From Polaromonas sp. CF318 (lineage in GTDB: Bacteria > Pseudomonadota > Gammaproteobacteria > Burkholderiales > Burkholderiaceae_C): a stretch of 64,000 nucleotides of DNA. The position numbers and the translations under genes were made by a program. The notes under the pieces are model-generated. The model did not search any database. It was not told the DNA's origin and saw only the letters and a list, made by a program, of their open reading frames with translations. Location of the stretch: contig NZ_AKIV01000052.1 of the NCBI RefSeq assembly GCF_000282655.1, positions 25,011 through 89,010 of the forward strand, in the 5' to 3' direction. Positions 1-12,670 of the stretch are shown here, in pieces (the first letter of the stretch is position 1; each line of letters starts with the position of its first letter).

Positions 1-155
1 CCTATGTCCAGGTCGGTGAAGAAGACCAGAACCTCTGGGAGGAGTACACCCAGGTGCAGGAGGAGAACCGGAACTTCGCGATGCGCAAGGTCGGCGCCGC
101 CGACGAGATCTTTCCGGTGTTCAGGGAACTGTTCAAAAAAGGCGTCAAGCCATGA
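1..155 (+). CDS. DUF444 (YeaH-like) protein, C-terminal end
   Basis: The gene begins before the window, so only about the last 50 residues are visible. They are acidic and aromatic, with the end reading EIFPVFRELFKKGVKP. The stop codon overlaps the start of the SpoVR gene by four bases (ATGA). In enterobacteria the order PrkA kinase, YeaH (DUF444), YcgB (SpoVR) forms a conserved stress or stationary-phase set. That context, together with the terminal sequence, supports the DUF444 call. The VWA-like core of the protein lies outside the window and cannot be checked. Confidence 0.75.
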   Translation, partial: YVQVGEEDQNLWEEYTQVQEENRNFAMRKVGAADEIFPVFRELFKKGVKP

Positions 156-1723
156 CAAAGACCAGCGCGAAAAAGCCTGCCGAAGTCGCGACTCCCGGCT
201 TGTCCGGTTTATCCGGCGCAGGGCGCCGGCGCGCCTGCCTGCCCAGCCCGTCCGACTGGTCCTTCGAGTTGATCGAGCTCTACCACGGCGAGATTGCGCG
301 GACGGCGAAGTCCTTCGGCCTGGATACTTACCCGGTGCAGCTCGAAGTCATCACCGCCGAGCAGATGATTGATGCCTATGCGTCGGTGGGCATGCCCGTC
401 AACTACCGGCACTGGTCTTTCGGCAAGCAGTTCATCTCGACGGAAAAAAATTACCGCCGCGGCCAGATGGGGCTGGCTTACGAAGTCGTGATCAATTCCA
501 ATCCCTGCATCGCCTACCTGATGGAAGAAAACACCATGCCCATGCAGGCGCTGGTGATGGCCCATGCCTGCTACGGCCACAATTCCTTCTTCAAGGGCAA
601 CTACCTGTTCCAGATGTGGACCGATGCCGCCGCCATCATCGACTACCTGGTGTACGCGCGGGCCTACATCACCGAATGCGAAGAGCGCCACGGCTGGGAG
701 CCCGTCGAGCAGCTGCTGGACTCCTGCCATGCGCTGATGAGCCATGGCGTGGACCGCTACCAGCGCTCGCAGAAGCTGTCGCTGGCGGAGGAAGAGGTCA
801 GGCGCAAGGACCGCGAGGCCTATTTGCAGCAGCAGCTCAACGACCTCTGGCGCACGGTGCCCAGATCAGCCGACAAGCCGGCCGAAAAGCCCAATCGCCG
901 TTTCCCGCCGGAGCCGCAGGAAAACATCCTGTATTTCATCGAAAAAAACGCGCCGCTGCTGGAGCCCTGGCAACGTGAGGTGATCCGCATCGTGCGCAAG
1001 ATCGGCCAGTATTTTTACCCGCAGCGCCAGACCCAGATCATGAACGAAGGCTGGGCCACGTTCTGGCATTACACGCTGCTCAATACCATGTACGAAGAGG
1101 GCTTGCTGACCGACGGTTTCATGATCGAATGCTTGCGATCACACACCAACGTCATTTACCAGCCGCCGGTGACGCACCCGGCCTATAGCGGCGTCAACCC
1201 CTATGCGCTGGGTTTTGCCATGTTCACCGACCTCAAGCGTATTTGCCAGTCCCCCACGGATGAAGACCGGCAATGGCTGCCGGACGTCGCGGGCTCGGAC
1301 TGGCGGGAGACGCTGGATTACGCGATGCGGCATTTCCGCGATGAGAGTTTCATCGGGCAGTACCTGTCGCCCCATTTGATACGCGAGTTCCGCCTTTTTT
1401 CCGTGGTGGACGACGCCGGCCAGCCTGAGCTGGAGGTGGCGGCCATCCATGACGCCGATGGTTACCGGCATGTGCGCGAGGCGCTGTCGCGCCAGCATGA
1501 CCTGAACTACCGTGAACCCAACATCCAGGTCTGGGACGTTGACGTGCGCGGGAACCGCTCACTAACGCTGCGCCACAGCCGCCACAACGACAGGACCCTC
1601 ACCGACGATGTGCAGGAAGTCATCAAGCATGTCGCGCGCCTGTGGGGTTTCCGCGTGCTGCTCGAAAGCGTGGACAAACACGGCAAGGTGGTGCAGCACT
1701 GGGAGGCGCAGCCGCACCCCTGA
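152..1723 (+). CDS. SpoVR family protein (YcgB-like)
   Basis: The product is 523 residues, the usual length for the SpoVR/YcgB family. The family motif NEGWATFWH is at residues 298-306, and the aromatic, His-rich core typical of the family surrounds it. It is predicted to be cytoplasmic, with no signal peptide or membrane segment. The start is the ATG that overlaps the stop of the DUF444 gene, implying translational coupling. The name comes from Bacillus spore cortex formation, but in non-sporulating proteobacteria the gene travels with PrkA and YeaH and its biochemical role is not established. The family call is firm and the function is open. Confidence 0.93.
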   Translation: MTKTSAKKPAEVATPGLSGLSGAGRRRACLPSPSDWSFELIELYHGEIARTAKSFGLDTYPVQLEVITAEQMIDAYASVGMPVNYRHWSFGKQFISTEKNYRRGQMGLAYEVVINSNPCIAYLMEENTMPMQALVMAHACYGHNSFFKGNYLFQMWTDAAAIIDYLVYARAYITECEERHGWEPVEQLLDSCHALMSHGVDRYQRSQKLSLAEEEVRRKDREAYLQQQLNDLWRTVPRSADKPAEKPNRRFPPEPQENILYFIEKNAPLLEPWQREVIRIVRKIGQYFYPQRQTQIMNEGWATFWHYTLLNTMYEEGLLTDGFMIECLRSHTNVIYQPPVTHPAYSGVNPYALGFAMFTDLKRICQSPTDEDRQWLPDVAGSDWRETLDYAMRHFRDESFIGQYLSPHLIREFRLFSVVDDAGQPELEVAAIHDADGYRHVREALSRQHDLNYREPNIQVWDVDVRGNRSLTLRHSRHNDRTLTDDVQEVIKHVARLWGFRVLLESVDKHGKVVQHWEAQPHP

Positions 1724-1740
1724 CCCCAGCCTTGGGCCTG

Positions 1741-2382
1741 TCAGCCCGCCGCTTCCAGCCCGTTCCTGAAATGTTCGCGCATGCGCTGCGCGGTGGCCTC
1801 GGCGTCGTGCGCGGCCAACGCCTGCATGATGGCGCGGTGCTCGGCCAGGGATTCCTCGATGCGGCCGCTCTTGAGCAGCGAGTTGTGGCGGTTGAGCTTC
1901 ATCACCTTGCGCAGGTCGGCCACCATCTGGTCGCGCCAGCGGTTGTTGGCGATTTCCAGCAGCCGCATGTGAAAGGCCTCGTTGATCTCGAAAAAGCGCT
2001 CGCGGTTGCCGGCGGCTTTTTCAAGCTCCTCGTGCAGGCCTTGCAGCTCCTTGAGCTGCGACGGCGTCGCCTGGGTGGCCACCACGCCGGCTGCGTCGCT
2101 CTCGAGCAGGGCCAGCAGGTGGTAGACGTCGGTCAGGTCGCGTTCGGAGACTTCCGTCACATAAGCGCCGCGCCGCACCTTCATGGTGACCAGGCCCTCG
2201 GTGGCCAGCACCTTGAGGGCCTCGCGCAGCGGCGTGCGGCTGATGCCGTATTCCTCGGCCAGCTTGAGCTCGTCTATCCAGCTGCCCGGCGCCAGCTCGC
2301 GGCTGAAGATGCGCTGGCGCAAAAGCTCGGCGACTTCTTCATAAAGCGCTCGGGGAGTCAGGGACACGGCGGCCATGGACAT
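1741..2382 (-). CDS. GntR family regulator, FCD (FadR) subfamily
   Basis: This 213-residue protein has an N-terminal winged helix-turn-helix (about residues 15-75, with EYGISRTPLREALKVL as the recognition region). A helical FCD effector domain follows, with the family's conserved Asp, Arg and His residues (about residues 85-205). FCD regulators usually bind small organic acids or acyl-CoA-related ligands. The gene is divergent from methylmalonyl-CoA mutase across about 200 bp, so I infer it controls the propionyl-CoA island and itself. The start could be the first ATG or the in-frame ATG two codons later. The ligand is unknown. Confidence 0.92.
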   Translation of the reverse strand: MSMAAVSLTPRALYEEVAELLRQRIFSRELAPGSWIDELKLAEEYGISRTPLREALKVLATEGLVTMKVRRGAYVTEVSERDLTDVYHLLALLESDAAGVVATQATPSQLKELQGLHEELEKAAGNRERFFEINEAFHMRLLEIANNRWRDQMVADLRKVMKLNRHNSLLKSGRIEESLAEHRAIMQALAAHDAEATAQRMREHFRNGLEAAG

Positions 2383-2470
2383 AAGGTGTTTTTTGGAGAG
2401 GCAAGAGGCTTCAGGCGGCGCTGCTTCCTGTCAGCGCCAACAACTGCATCTTACCTGAAACTGAATTTTG

Positions 2471-2491
2471 CATCAATAATTATAAATGATG
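2471..2491. promoter_or_regulatory. Candidate GntR operator in the gntR-mutase intergenic region
   Basis: An AT-rich stretch with the short inverted repeat CATCA-N11-TGATG lies in the otherwise GC-rich gap between the divergent GntR gene and the mutase gene. Its position and symmetry fit an operator for the adjacent regulator, but the arms are only 5 bp and no consensus was checked. Confidence 0.3.
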
Positions 2492-2586
2492 TAAACTTGC
2501 CTCCGATTCATGTATTCACCTCGGCTTGAGCCTATGCTGCTTGCATCGCGGCCTCGGCCTGAAGCCCTGTACGGTAACAACATCCC

Positions 2587-4752
<2,166 letters not shown>

Positions 4753-4756
4753 GCCG

Positions 4757-5227
4757 GTGGTGACGGACATCAGTTCCCGCCTGTCCTTGCAGCCGGTTAT
4801 GGCCGGCGACTTCGAGGACATGCTGGCCTTGCGCATAGACGCGATGCGGCCCAGCCTGGAGCGCGTCGGCCGTTTCGATCTTGCGCGCTCGCGCGAGCGG
4901 CTGTCGGCGGGTTTTGTGCCCCCTTATATGCAGCACATCCTGCTGGACGGCGGGCGCGTGGGTTTTTTCACGCTCAAGCCAGAAGGCGAAGCAGCCCTGC
5001 GGCTCGACCATCTTTACCTGCGCAGCAGCGCCAGCGGCCAGGGCATAGGCTCGTGGGTGCTGCGGCAGGTGCTGGCCCAGGCGCGCGAACGCGGCCTGGC
5101 CGTGAGGCTGACCGCGCTCAAGGAAAGCGATGCCAACCGCTTCTACCTGCGCCACGGTTTTGTGCTGCAGGGTGAAGAGGGCGTGGACCTGCACTACGAA
5201 TGGCCCGCGGTGGAGCGCGTGGCGTGA
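4757..5227 (+). CDS. GNAT family N-acetyltransferase
   Basis: A single-domain GNAT protein of about 156 residues. The acetyl-CoA-binding motif A is visible as a variant of the R/Q-x-x-G-x-G/A loop (SASGQGIGSWVL), preceded by the strand LDHLYLRSS. The C-terminal half has the usual NRFYLRHGF ending. Two GTG codons at 4757 and 4760 are plausible starts just after the mutase stop. An ATG at 4715 would overlap the mutase by 38 bases and is less attractive. The stop overlaps the MeaB start (TGATG). A GNAT between mutase and its chaperone suggests acylation control of the pathway, but the substrate is unknown. Confidence 0.85.
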   Translation: MVTDISSRLSLQPVMAGDFEDMLALRIDAMRPSLERVGRFDLARSRERLSAGFVPPYMQHILLDGGRVGFFTLKPEGEAALRLDHLYLRSSASGQGIGSWVLRQVLAQARERGLAVRLTALKESDANRFYLRHGFVLQGEEGVDLHYEWPAVERVA

Positions 5228-6255
5228 TGGCCGCGCCTGATTTCCTCCAGGCCATCCGGGGCCCGGATGCGATGGCCAAGCGCCGTGCGATCGCCAAGGC
5301 CATCACGCTGCTGGAGTCCACGCGTGCCGACCACCGCGCCCAGGGTGACGAGCTGCTCACCGCTTTGCTCCCCTATACCGGCAAGGCTTTGCGCCTGGGC
5401 ATCAGTGGCGTGCCGGGTGTGGGCAAATCCACCTTTATCGAAGTGCTGGGCCTGCACCTGATTGCGCAGGGCCATCGCGTCGCGGTGCTCACCGTCGACC
5501 CTTCTTCCTCCGTCTCGGGCGGCTCCATCCTGGGCGACAAAACCCGCATGGAAAAGCTCTCGATGCATGAGCGTGCCTACATCCGGCCCAGCCCTTCCAG
5601 CGGCAACCTGGGCGGCGTGGCCGAAAAAACGCGCGAAGCCATGCTGGTCTGCGAAGCCGCCGGCTACGACGTGGTGATTGTTGAAACCGTAGGCGTGGGC
5701 CAGAGCGAAACCGCTGTTGCCAACATGACCGACATGTTTGTGCTGATGCAGCTGCCCAATGCCGGTGACGACCTGCAGGCGATCAAAAAGGGCGTGATGG
5801 AGCTGGCCGATCTGGTCATCATCAACAAGGCCGACATTGACGCCGATGCGGCCATGCGGGCCGAAGCCCAGATCACTTCGGCGATGCGCCTGTTCGGCCT
5901 GGTGAACAATGCAATGGACAGCACCCAAGCCGCCAATTTCGACAAGAACTGGCACCCGCAGGTGATACAGCTCAGTGCGCTGCACAACAAGGGCGTGGAC
6001 GTTTTCTGGAAAGCCGTGACGCGGTTCAAGGACTTGCAGACCGCCAACGGCCAATTGGCGGCCCGCCGCCAACAGCAGTCACTCTCGTGGATGTGGGAGC
6101 GCATAGACGCCGGCCTCAAGCAGGCCTTTCGCCAGGACCCGCAGGTGCGTGAGCGCCTGCCCGGGCTCATTGCCGAGGTGGCGCGTGGGGAAGTTGCGGC
6201 ATCGACGGCGGCCCGCAGCTTGCTGGCCCTCGCGGCCAAAGGGTGGAATCAATGA
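5227..6255 (+). CDS. meaB: Methylmalonyl-CoA mutase-associated GTPase MeaB
   Basis: A G3E-type P-loop GTPase of 342 residues that guards and reactivates methylmalonyl-CoA mutase by gating adenosylcobalamin loading. The Walker A motif GVPGVGKST is at residues 61-69. The Mg-binding segment DPSSSVSGGSILGDKTRM, the ETVGVGQSE switch region and the NKAD base-recognition motif follow in order. The start is the ATG overlapping the GNAT stop; an upstream in-frame ATG nine codons earlier would run into the GNAT gene. Its own stop overlaps the start of the next gene. Synteny with the mutase makes MeaB (also called ArgK) the firm assignment. Confidence 0.95.
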   Translation: MAAPDFLQAIRGPDAMAKRRAIAKAITLLESTRADHRAQGDELLTALLPYTGKALRLGISGVPGVGKSTFIEVLGLHLIAQGHRVAVLTVDPSSSVSGGSILGDKTRMEKLSMHERAYIRPSPSSGNLGGVAEKTREAMLVCEAAGYDVVIVETVGVGQSETAVANMTDMFVLMQLPNAGDDLQAIKKGVMELADLVIINKADIDADAAMRAEAQITSAMRLFGLVNNAMDSTQAANFDKNWHPQVIQLSALHNKGVDVFWKAVTRFKDLQTANGQLAARRQQQSLSWMWERIDAGLKQAFRQDPQVRERLPGLIAEVARGEVAASTAARSLLALAAKGWNQ

Positions 6256-7124
6256 AGAAAATACTCGTTCTTTGCGCGTTGCTCCTGCAGGCTTGCATGG
6301 CCTGGGCCGGCGGCCTGGCGGCGGGTGAGCCGGGCAGCTTTGTGTTCACCGACAAAGGCTTTTTCGCGGACAAGCCCGTCACCGTGCATTACTACAAGGC
6401 GCGCAGCGCCGGCCCCGATGCCCGGGTGATGGTGGTAGTCCACGGCACGGAACGCCAAGGCTCGCGCATGCGCGACAACTGGATGCCTTTTGCCGAGAAA
6501 AACAAGCTCATCGTGCTGGCCCCGGAATTCGACGAGGGGCGCTTCCCCTCCCGGCTGTTCAATATGGGCGGCATCGAGACGCGCGACCGCAGCAAATGGT
6601 CGTTCCAGATCGTCGAGCATTTGTTCGACTTTGTGCGTGCGCAGGAGGGGCTTTCGGCATCCGACTACCTGCTGTTCGGCCACTCGGCGGGCGGGCAGTT
6701 TGTGCACCGTTTCATGCTGCTGGCCGAGGCACCGCGCGTTTCCGTCGCCGTGGCGGCCAATGCCGGCAGCTACACCATGCCCCTCTATCCGGGCTTGATG
6801 GACGACAAGTTTCCTTACGCGCTGGACGAAAGCATCGTCAGCCCCGACAAGCTCAAACAGGTCTTTGCGCGCAAGCTGGTCGTGCTGCTCGGCGAGGCCG
6901 ACATCCAGACCGACGCGGCCAACCTGCCCAAGGCCCGGCAAGCCACGGCCCAGGGGGCGAATCGCCTGGAGCGCGGCAACAACTTCTTTGCGCAGGCCAC
7001 GGCGCAGGCGCAGAAGCTGGGAACGCCCCTGGCCTGGGAGCGCGTCACCGTACCGGGCGTGGGACACGACTCGCGCCGCATGAGCCAGGCCGCCGCGCGC
7101 CTTTTGTTTGAACCGGTCCGGTAA
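6252..7124 (+). CDS. Secreted alpha/beta hydrolase, PHB-depolymerase-like
   Basis: A 290-residue protein whose N-terminus (MKKILVLCALLLQACMAWAGG) is a signal peptide. An LQAC sequence within it could serve as a poor lipobox. The nucleophile elbow GHSAGG is at residues 143-148, with S145 as the probable nucleophile. A HGTERQGSRMRDNW oxyanion-side segment lies upstream and a late GVGHDSRRM supplies the catalytic His. The layout resembles extracellular polyester depolymerases and esterases. The ATG overlaps the MeaB stop, so it is co-translated with the propionate genes, which is odd for an exported enzyme. The substrate is unknown. Confidence 0.75.
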   Translation: MKKILVLCALLLQACMAWAGGLAAGEPGSFVFTDKGFFADKPVTVHYYKARSAGPDARVMVVVHGTERQGSRMRDNWMPFAEKNKLIVLAPEFDEGRFPSRLFNMGGIETRDRSKWSFQIVEHLFDFVRAQEGLSASDYLLFGHSAGGQFVHRFMLLAEAPRVSVAVAANAGSYTMPLYPGLMDDKFPYALDESIVSPDKLKQVFARKLVVLLGEADIQTDAANLPKARQATAQGANRLERGNNFFAQATAQAQKLGTPLAWERVTVPGVGHDSRRMSQAAARLLFEPVR

Positions 7125-7154
7125 AATTTTTTTCGTCCAATCGCGGAACACACC

Positions 7155-8687
<1,533 letters not shown>

Positions 8688-8694
8688 GCGCGCC

Positions 8695-9381
8695 ATGATC
8701 AGCCACTATCCCCGATTCCGTGAGGGCGCGGCGCCGGGCCTGGTGCCCAAGCTGGGCGGCCTGCCCTGGGGGCTGCCCGTGCGCCTTTGGCCTGTCTGCA
8801 AGGAATGCGGGCGACCCATGAGCCATCTTGCGCAGCTGCCGGCCGCCGCGCCCGAACTGCCGCTCGCGCAGGGTGAAGTGCTGTTTCTTTTTAAATGCGA
8901 GTGGGACAGCGTCTGCAGCTTCTGGGAATTCGATGCCGGCGCCAACGCCGCTTTTACGGTGCCGCAAAGCCAGTTGGGCGAGCTTGCCACCGAGCCGCCC
9001 GCCGACGCCGGGGACGGGCCGCCGGCCGTGCTGTCCGAACTGGGCGTTGTGAGCTGGCGCACCGACGATGATGGCGCGCCGCCCGAGCTTGAGGACGCGT
9101 TCTACGACGACGCCCGCTATTTTGAGTTGCCGCAAGACATTGCACATCCGCACAATTGGGCCAGCGCCTGGCGTACCAAGAGCGGGGGCGTTCCCTATTG
9201 GACAGCCAATGGGGTGCAGCAAAGCCCGCCCGGCAGGATGCTGCTGCAAATCGACAACTGGGTGGAACTGGAAGGGGGCGGCTCGGCCGAGGTTGCCAAC
9301 TTCTGCTCGGACGGCACTGCCTACGTATTTGTCGACCGCTCACAAACTCCACCGGCTTACTCCATGTTTATCAACCGCTGA
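8695..9381 (+). CDS. DUF1963-like (YwqG-like) protein
   Basis: A 228-residue cytoplasmic protein. The N-terminal GGLPWGLPV followed by CKECGRPM is the pattern seen in DUF1963/YwqG proteins, and a second Cys pair lies around residues 66-73. The remainder is acidic and unremarkable. It sits 7 bp after pccB and 35 bp before pccA, so it is almost certainly transcribed with them. No enzymatic role is known for the family. The Cys pairs suggest a small metal site, which is inference. Confidence 0.7.
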   Translation: MISHYPRFREGAAPGLVPKLGGLPWGLPVRLWPVCKECGRPMSHLAQLPAAAPELPLAQGEVLFLFKCEWDSVCSFWEFDAGANAAFTVPQSQLGELATEPPADAGDGPPAVLSELGVVSWRTDDDGAPPELEDAFYDDARYFELPQDIAHPHNWASAWRTKSGGVPYWTANGVQQSPPGRMLLQIDNWVELEGGGSAEVANFCSDGTAYVFVDRSQTPPAYSMFINR

Positions 9382-9416
9382 AGCGGCCAACGACGCCAAC
9401 GACAACAGGTTCAATG

Positions 9417-11468
9417 ATGTTTACCAAAATACTGATTGCCAACCGCGGCGAGATCGCCTGCCGCGTCATCAAGACAGCCCGCAAGATGGGCATCAAAACC
9501 GTCGCGGTCTATTCCGACGCCGACAAGGACGCCCGCCATGTCGAGCTTGCCGATGAAGCCATCAACATCGGCCCGGCGCCCAGCCGTGACAGCTATTTGC
9601 AGGCCGACAAGATCATCGCGGCCTGTAAGCAGACGGGCGCACAGGCAGTGCACCCCGGCTACGGCTTTCTGAGCGAGAACGCGGGTTTTGCCAAGCGGGT
9701 GGAAGAAGAGGGCATTGTCTTCATAGGTCCCAAGCACTATTCGATTGCCGCCATGGGCGACAAGATCGAGTCCAAAAAGCTGGCCGGCGCGGCGGGCGTT
9801 AACTGCATCCCAGGCGTGAACGACGCGATTGACAGCGCTGAGAAGGCCGTGGAGATCGCCAAAGGCATTGGCTACCCGGTGATGATCAAGGCGAGCGCGG
9901 GCGGCGGCGGCAAGGGTTTGCGCGTGGCCTTCAACGACAAGGAGGCCCTGGAAGGCTTTACCTCCTGCCGCAACGAGGCGCGCAACAGCTTTGGCGACGA
10001 CCGCGTTTTTATCGAGAAATTTGTCGAAGAACCCCGTCACATCGAAATCCAGCTGCTGGGCGACAGCCACGGCAATGTGGTGTACCTCAACGAGCGCGAA
10101 TGTTCCATCCAGCGGCGCCACCAGAAGGTGATTGAAGAGGCGCCGTCGCCCTTCATCAGCGACGCGACGCGCAAGGCCATGGGCGAGCAGGCGGTGGCGC
10201 TGGCCAAGGCCGTGAAGTACCAGAGCGCTGGCACGGTGGAGTTTGTGGTCGGCAAAGACCAGAGCTTTTACTTTCTCGAAATGAACACCCGGCTGCAGGT
10301 GGAGCACCCGGTGACGGAGTGCATCACCGGGCTGGACCTGGTGGAGCTGATGATCCGCGTGGCGGCCGGCGAGAAGCTGCCGATCGCGCAGAAGGACGTG
10401 CAGCGCAACGGCTGGGCGATTGAATGCCGCATCAACGCCGAAGACCCGTTCCGCAGCTTCCTGCCGTCCACCGGCCGGCTGGTGCGCTTCCAGCCACCCA
10501 AGGAGACCATGTTCGCGGCCGACACCGCGCAACTGCACGGCGTGCGTGTCGACACCGGCGTGCAGGACGGCGGCGAGATCCCGATGTTTTACGACTCGAT
10601 GATCGCCAAGCTCATCGTGCACGGCAAGGATCGCAAGGAGGCGATTGCCAAAATGCGGGAGGCGCTCAACGGCTTTGTGATCCGCGGCATCTCCAGCAAC
10701 ATCCCCTTCCAGGCGGCCTTGCTGGCGCATCCCAAATTCGTTTCGGGCGATTTCAACACCGGCTTTATCGCCGAGAACTACGCCAAGGGCTTTCATGCCG
10801 AAGATGTGCCGCACGAGGACCCATCCTTCCTGCTGGCGCTGGCGGCCTACGTGAATCGCCGCATGCTGGGCCGCGCGGCCGGCATCAGCGGCCAGTTGCC
10901 GGGCCATGGCGTGACGGTGGGCGAGGAGTTCGTCGTCGTCAGCCTGGGCGCGGCGGGGCAGAACACGCCGCACCCGGTGACGGTAGGCAACTATCAGGCG
11001 CAAACCGGTTCCGGCACGGTGGAGGTGGGCTCCAGGAGTTATGAAATTTGCAGCAACTGGCACCTGGGCGGTGCGCGCATTCGCGGGACCGTCAACGGCC
11101 AGCCCTTTGCCGCGCAGGTGGAGCGCGGCGTGGGCCGCAATCCACTGGCCATCCGCATTGCCCACAACGGCACACGGCTGGACGCTCTGGTGCTGACGCC
11201 GCGCGCGGCGCAACTGCACGCGCTGATGCCCTACAAGGCGCCGCCCGACATGAGCCGCTATGTGCTGTCGCCCATGCCCGGCCTATTGGTGGACGTGGCG
11301 GTGCAGGTGGGCCAGAAAGTGCAGGCCGGCGAGCGCGTAGCCGTGATTGAGGCGATGAAGATGGAAAACGTGCTGTTTGCCGTCGCCGACGGTGTGGTCG
11401 GCAAGGTGCTGGCGGCTAAAGGTGAGTCGCTCAGTGTCGATCAACCGATTGTGGAATTCCAGGCATGA
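9417..11468 (+). CDS. pccA: Propionyl-CoA carboxylase, alpha (biotin carboxylase + BCCP) subunit
   Basis: A 683-residue biotin carboxylase and biotin carrier fusion. The N-terminal [18 protein letters not shown] opens the biotin carboxylase pre-ATP-grasp domain, and the ATP-grasp loop [12 protein letters not shown] follows. A BT-like linker region leads to a C-terminal biotinyl domain with AMKMEN, where K648 is the biotinylated lysine, 36 residues from the end. ATG codons at 9414 and 9417 are both possible; the second gives the usual family start. An in-frame extension back to 9156 lies inside the DUF1963 gene and was rejected. The stop overlaps the next start. Confidence 0.95.
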   Translation: MFTKILIANRGEIACRVIKTARKMGIKTVAVYSDADKDARHVELADEAINIGPAPSRDSYLQADKIIAACKQTGAQAVHPGYGFLSENAGFAKRVEEEGIVFIGPKHYSIAAMGDKIESKKLAGAAGVNCIPGVNDAIDSAEKAVEIAKGIGYPVMIKASAGGGGKGLRVAFNDKEALEGFTSCRNEARNSFGDDRVFIEKFVEEPRHIEIQLLGDSHGNVVYLNERECSIQRRHQKVIEEAPSPFISDATRKAMGEQAVALAKAVKYQSAGTVEFVVGKDQSFYFLEMNTRLQVEHPVTECITGLDLVELMIRVAAGEKLPIAQKDVQRNGWAIECRINAEDPFRSFLPSTGRLVRFQPPKETMFAADTAQLHGVRVDTGVQDGGEIPMFYDSMIAKLIVHGKDRKEAIAKMREALNGFVIRGISSNIPFQAALLAHPKFVSGDFNTGFIAENYAKGFHAEDVPHEDPSFLLALAAYVNRRMLGRAAGISGQLPGHGVTVGEEFVVVSLGAAGQNTPHPVTVGNYQAQTGSGTVEVGSRSYEICSNWHLGGARIRGTVNGQPFAAQVERGVGRNPLAIRIAHNGTRLDALVLTPRAAQLHALMPYKAPPDMSRYVLSPMPGLLVDVAVQVGQKVQAGERVAVIEAMKMENVLFAVADGVVGKVLAAKGESLSVDQPIVEFQA

Positions 11469-11941
11469 GCGCCGCACGCCCCTTCAAAGTGCTGGGCATC
11501 CAGCAGATTGCCATTGGCGCCACCAGCAAGGATCGCCTGCGCACGCTGTGGGTGGACATGCTGGGCCTGGACGTCACGGGCAACTTCGTCAGCGAGCGCG
11601 AGAACGTGGACGAAGACATCTGCGCCATCGGCAGCGGCCCCTTCAAGGTCGAGGTTGACCTGATGCAGCCGCTGGATGTGGACAAAAAGCCCGCGGTGCA
11701 CACCACGCCGCTCAACCACGTGGGCCTGTGGATAGACGACCTGCCCAAAGCCGTGGAATGGCTGACGGCCAAAGGCGTGCGCTTCGCGCCCGGCGGCATA
11801 CGCAAGGGCGCGGCGGGTTTTGACATTTGCTTTCTGCACCCCAAGGCCAGCGAGGAGTTTCCGATCGCGGGCGAGGGCGTGCTCATCGAGCTGGTGCAGG
11901 CGCCGCCTGAGGTGATCCAGGCGTTTTCCGCCCTGGGCTGA
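11465..11941 (+). CDS. VOC family protein, probable methylmalonyl-CoA epimerase
   Basis: A 158-residue glyoxalase/bleomycin-resistance fold protein with two beta-alpha-beta-beta-beta modules. Candidate metal ligands are the His in LNHVGLWI and a C-terminal Glu in [10 protein letters not shown]. Its ATG overlaps the pccA stop. Epimerases convert (S)- to (R)-methylmalonyl-CoA between the carboxylase and the mutase, exactly the step otherwise missing in this island, which is the main reason for the name. The sequence is somewhat longer and more divergent than textbook epimerases, so another VOC activity is possible. Confidence 0.72.
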   Translation: MSAARPFKVLGIQQIAIGATSKDRLRTLWVDMLGLDVTGNFVSERENVDEDICAIGSGPFKVEVDLMQPLDVDKKPAVHTTPLNHVGLWIDDLPKAVEWLTAKGVRFAPGGIRKGAAGFDICFLHPKASEEFPIAGEGVLIELVQAPPEVIQAFSALG

Positions 11942-11957
11942 AAGCCGGCTACCCGGT

Positions 11958-12614
11958 TTACTCTTTGGTGCGCTGTGCACGGGCCCGGGCCAGCGCCGCT
12001 TCGATCACGGCGCGTTTGCGGTCCACTACGGCGGGGTCGGTTTCAGGCCGTGCGGCGGAGGCCGCAGGTGCTACGGATGTTGAACCGGCGGGCTTGCCTT
12101 CTTCTTTCTTGTGCCGGGCCCGATGGCCCTCATAGCGCGCCTTGGCCGTGCCGGCCTCCTGCTGCGACCAGGCGTCCCAGCCGGTGCGCGAGCCGGTGAC
12201 GTTTTCCAGGCTGATGCAATCGACCGGGCATACCGGGATGCACAGCTCGCAGCCCGTACACCAGGGTTCGATCACGGTGTGCATCATCTTGTTGCTGCCC
12301 ATGATGGCATCGGTCGGGCAGGCCTTGAGACACAGGGTGCAGCCTATGCACCAGTTCTCGTCGATGACGGCCAGGGCGCGCGGGCCTTCCGTACCGTTGG
12401 CGGGATTCAGGGGCAGGGCGGGCAGGCCGGTGATGGCCGCGAGGCGCCTGACGCCTTCGGCGCCGCCCGGCGGGCATTGGTTGATGGCGGCTTCGCCCGA
12501 GGCCATGGCCTGCGCGTAGGCCGCGCAGTCAGGGTAGCCGCAGCGGGTGCACTGGGTCTGGGGCAGGGCGGCGTTGAGGCGCTCAAAAAGGCGAAAGTCG
12601 GTGGGGGAGCTCAC
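11958..12614 (-). CDS. Soluble RnfB-like iron-sulfur protein
   Basis: 218 residues. The N-terminal cluster motif uses C22, C25, C30 and C47 (CTRCGYPDC plus NQC), followed by two ferredoxin motifs, CIGCTLCLKACP and CTGCELCIPVCP. The order is that of RnfB/RsxB. It lacks the N-terminal membrane helix of true RnfB and has a Lys/Ala-rich C-terminal tail. No other rnf genes are in the window. Translation appears to start at GTG. Proteins of this type occur alone in many betaproteobacteria and probably act as cytoplasmic electron carriers; the partner is unknown. Confidence 0.85.
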   Translation of the reverse strand: MSSPTDFRLFERLNAALPQTQCTRCGYPDCAAYAQAMASGEAAINQCPPGGAEGVRRLAAITGLPALPLNPANGTEGPRALAVIDENWCIGCTLCLKACPTDAIMGSNKMMHTVIEPWCTGCELCIPVCPVDCISLENVTGSRTGWDAWSQQEAGTAKARYEGHRARHKKEEGKPAGSTSVAPAASAARPETDPAVVDRKRAVIEAALARARAQRTKE

Positions 12615-12670
12615 CGGCCTATTGTCCTACCAGTCACGGGCCTCCCGGCCCGGCCGTGCGGCACAGGCTT

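Noticed and set aside
152..1723. Sporulation capacity inferred from SpoVR
   Set aside because: SpoVR homologues are widespread in non-sporulating proteobacteria with PrkA and YeaH; nothing else here points to sporulation.
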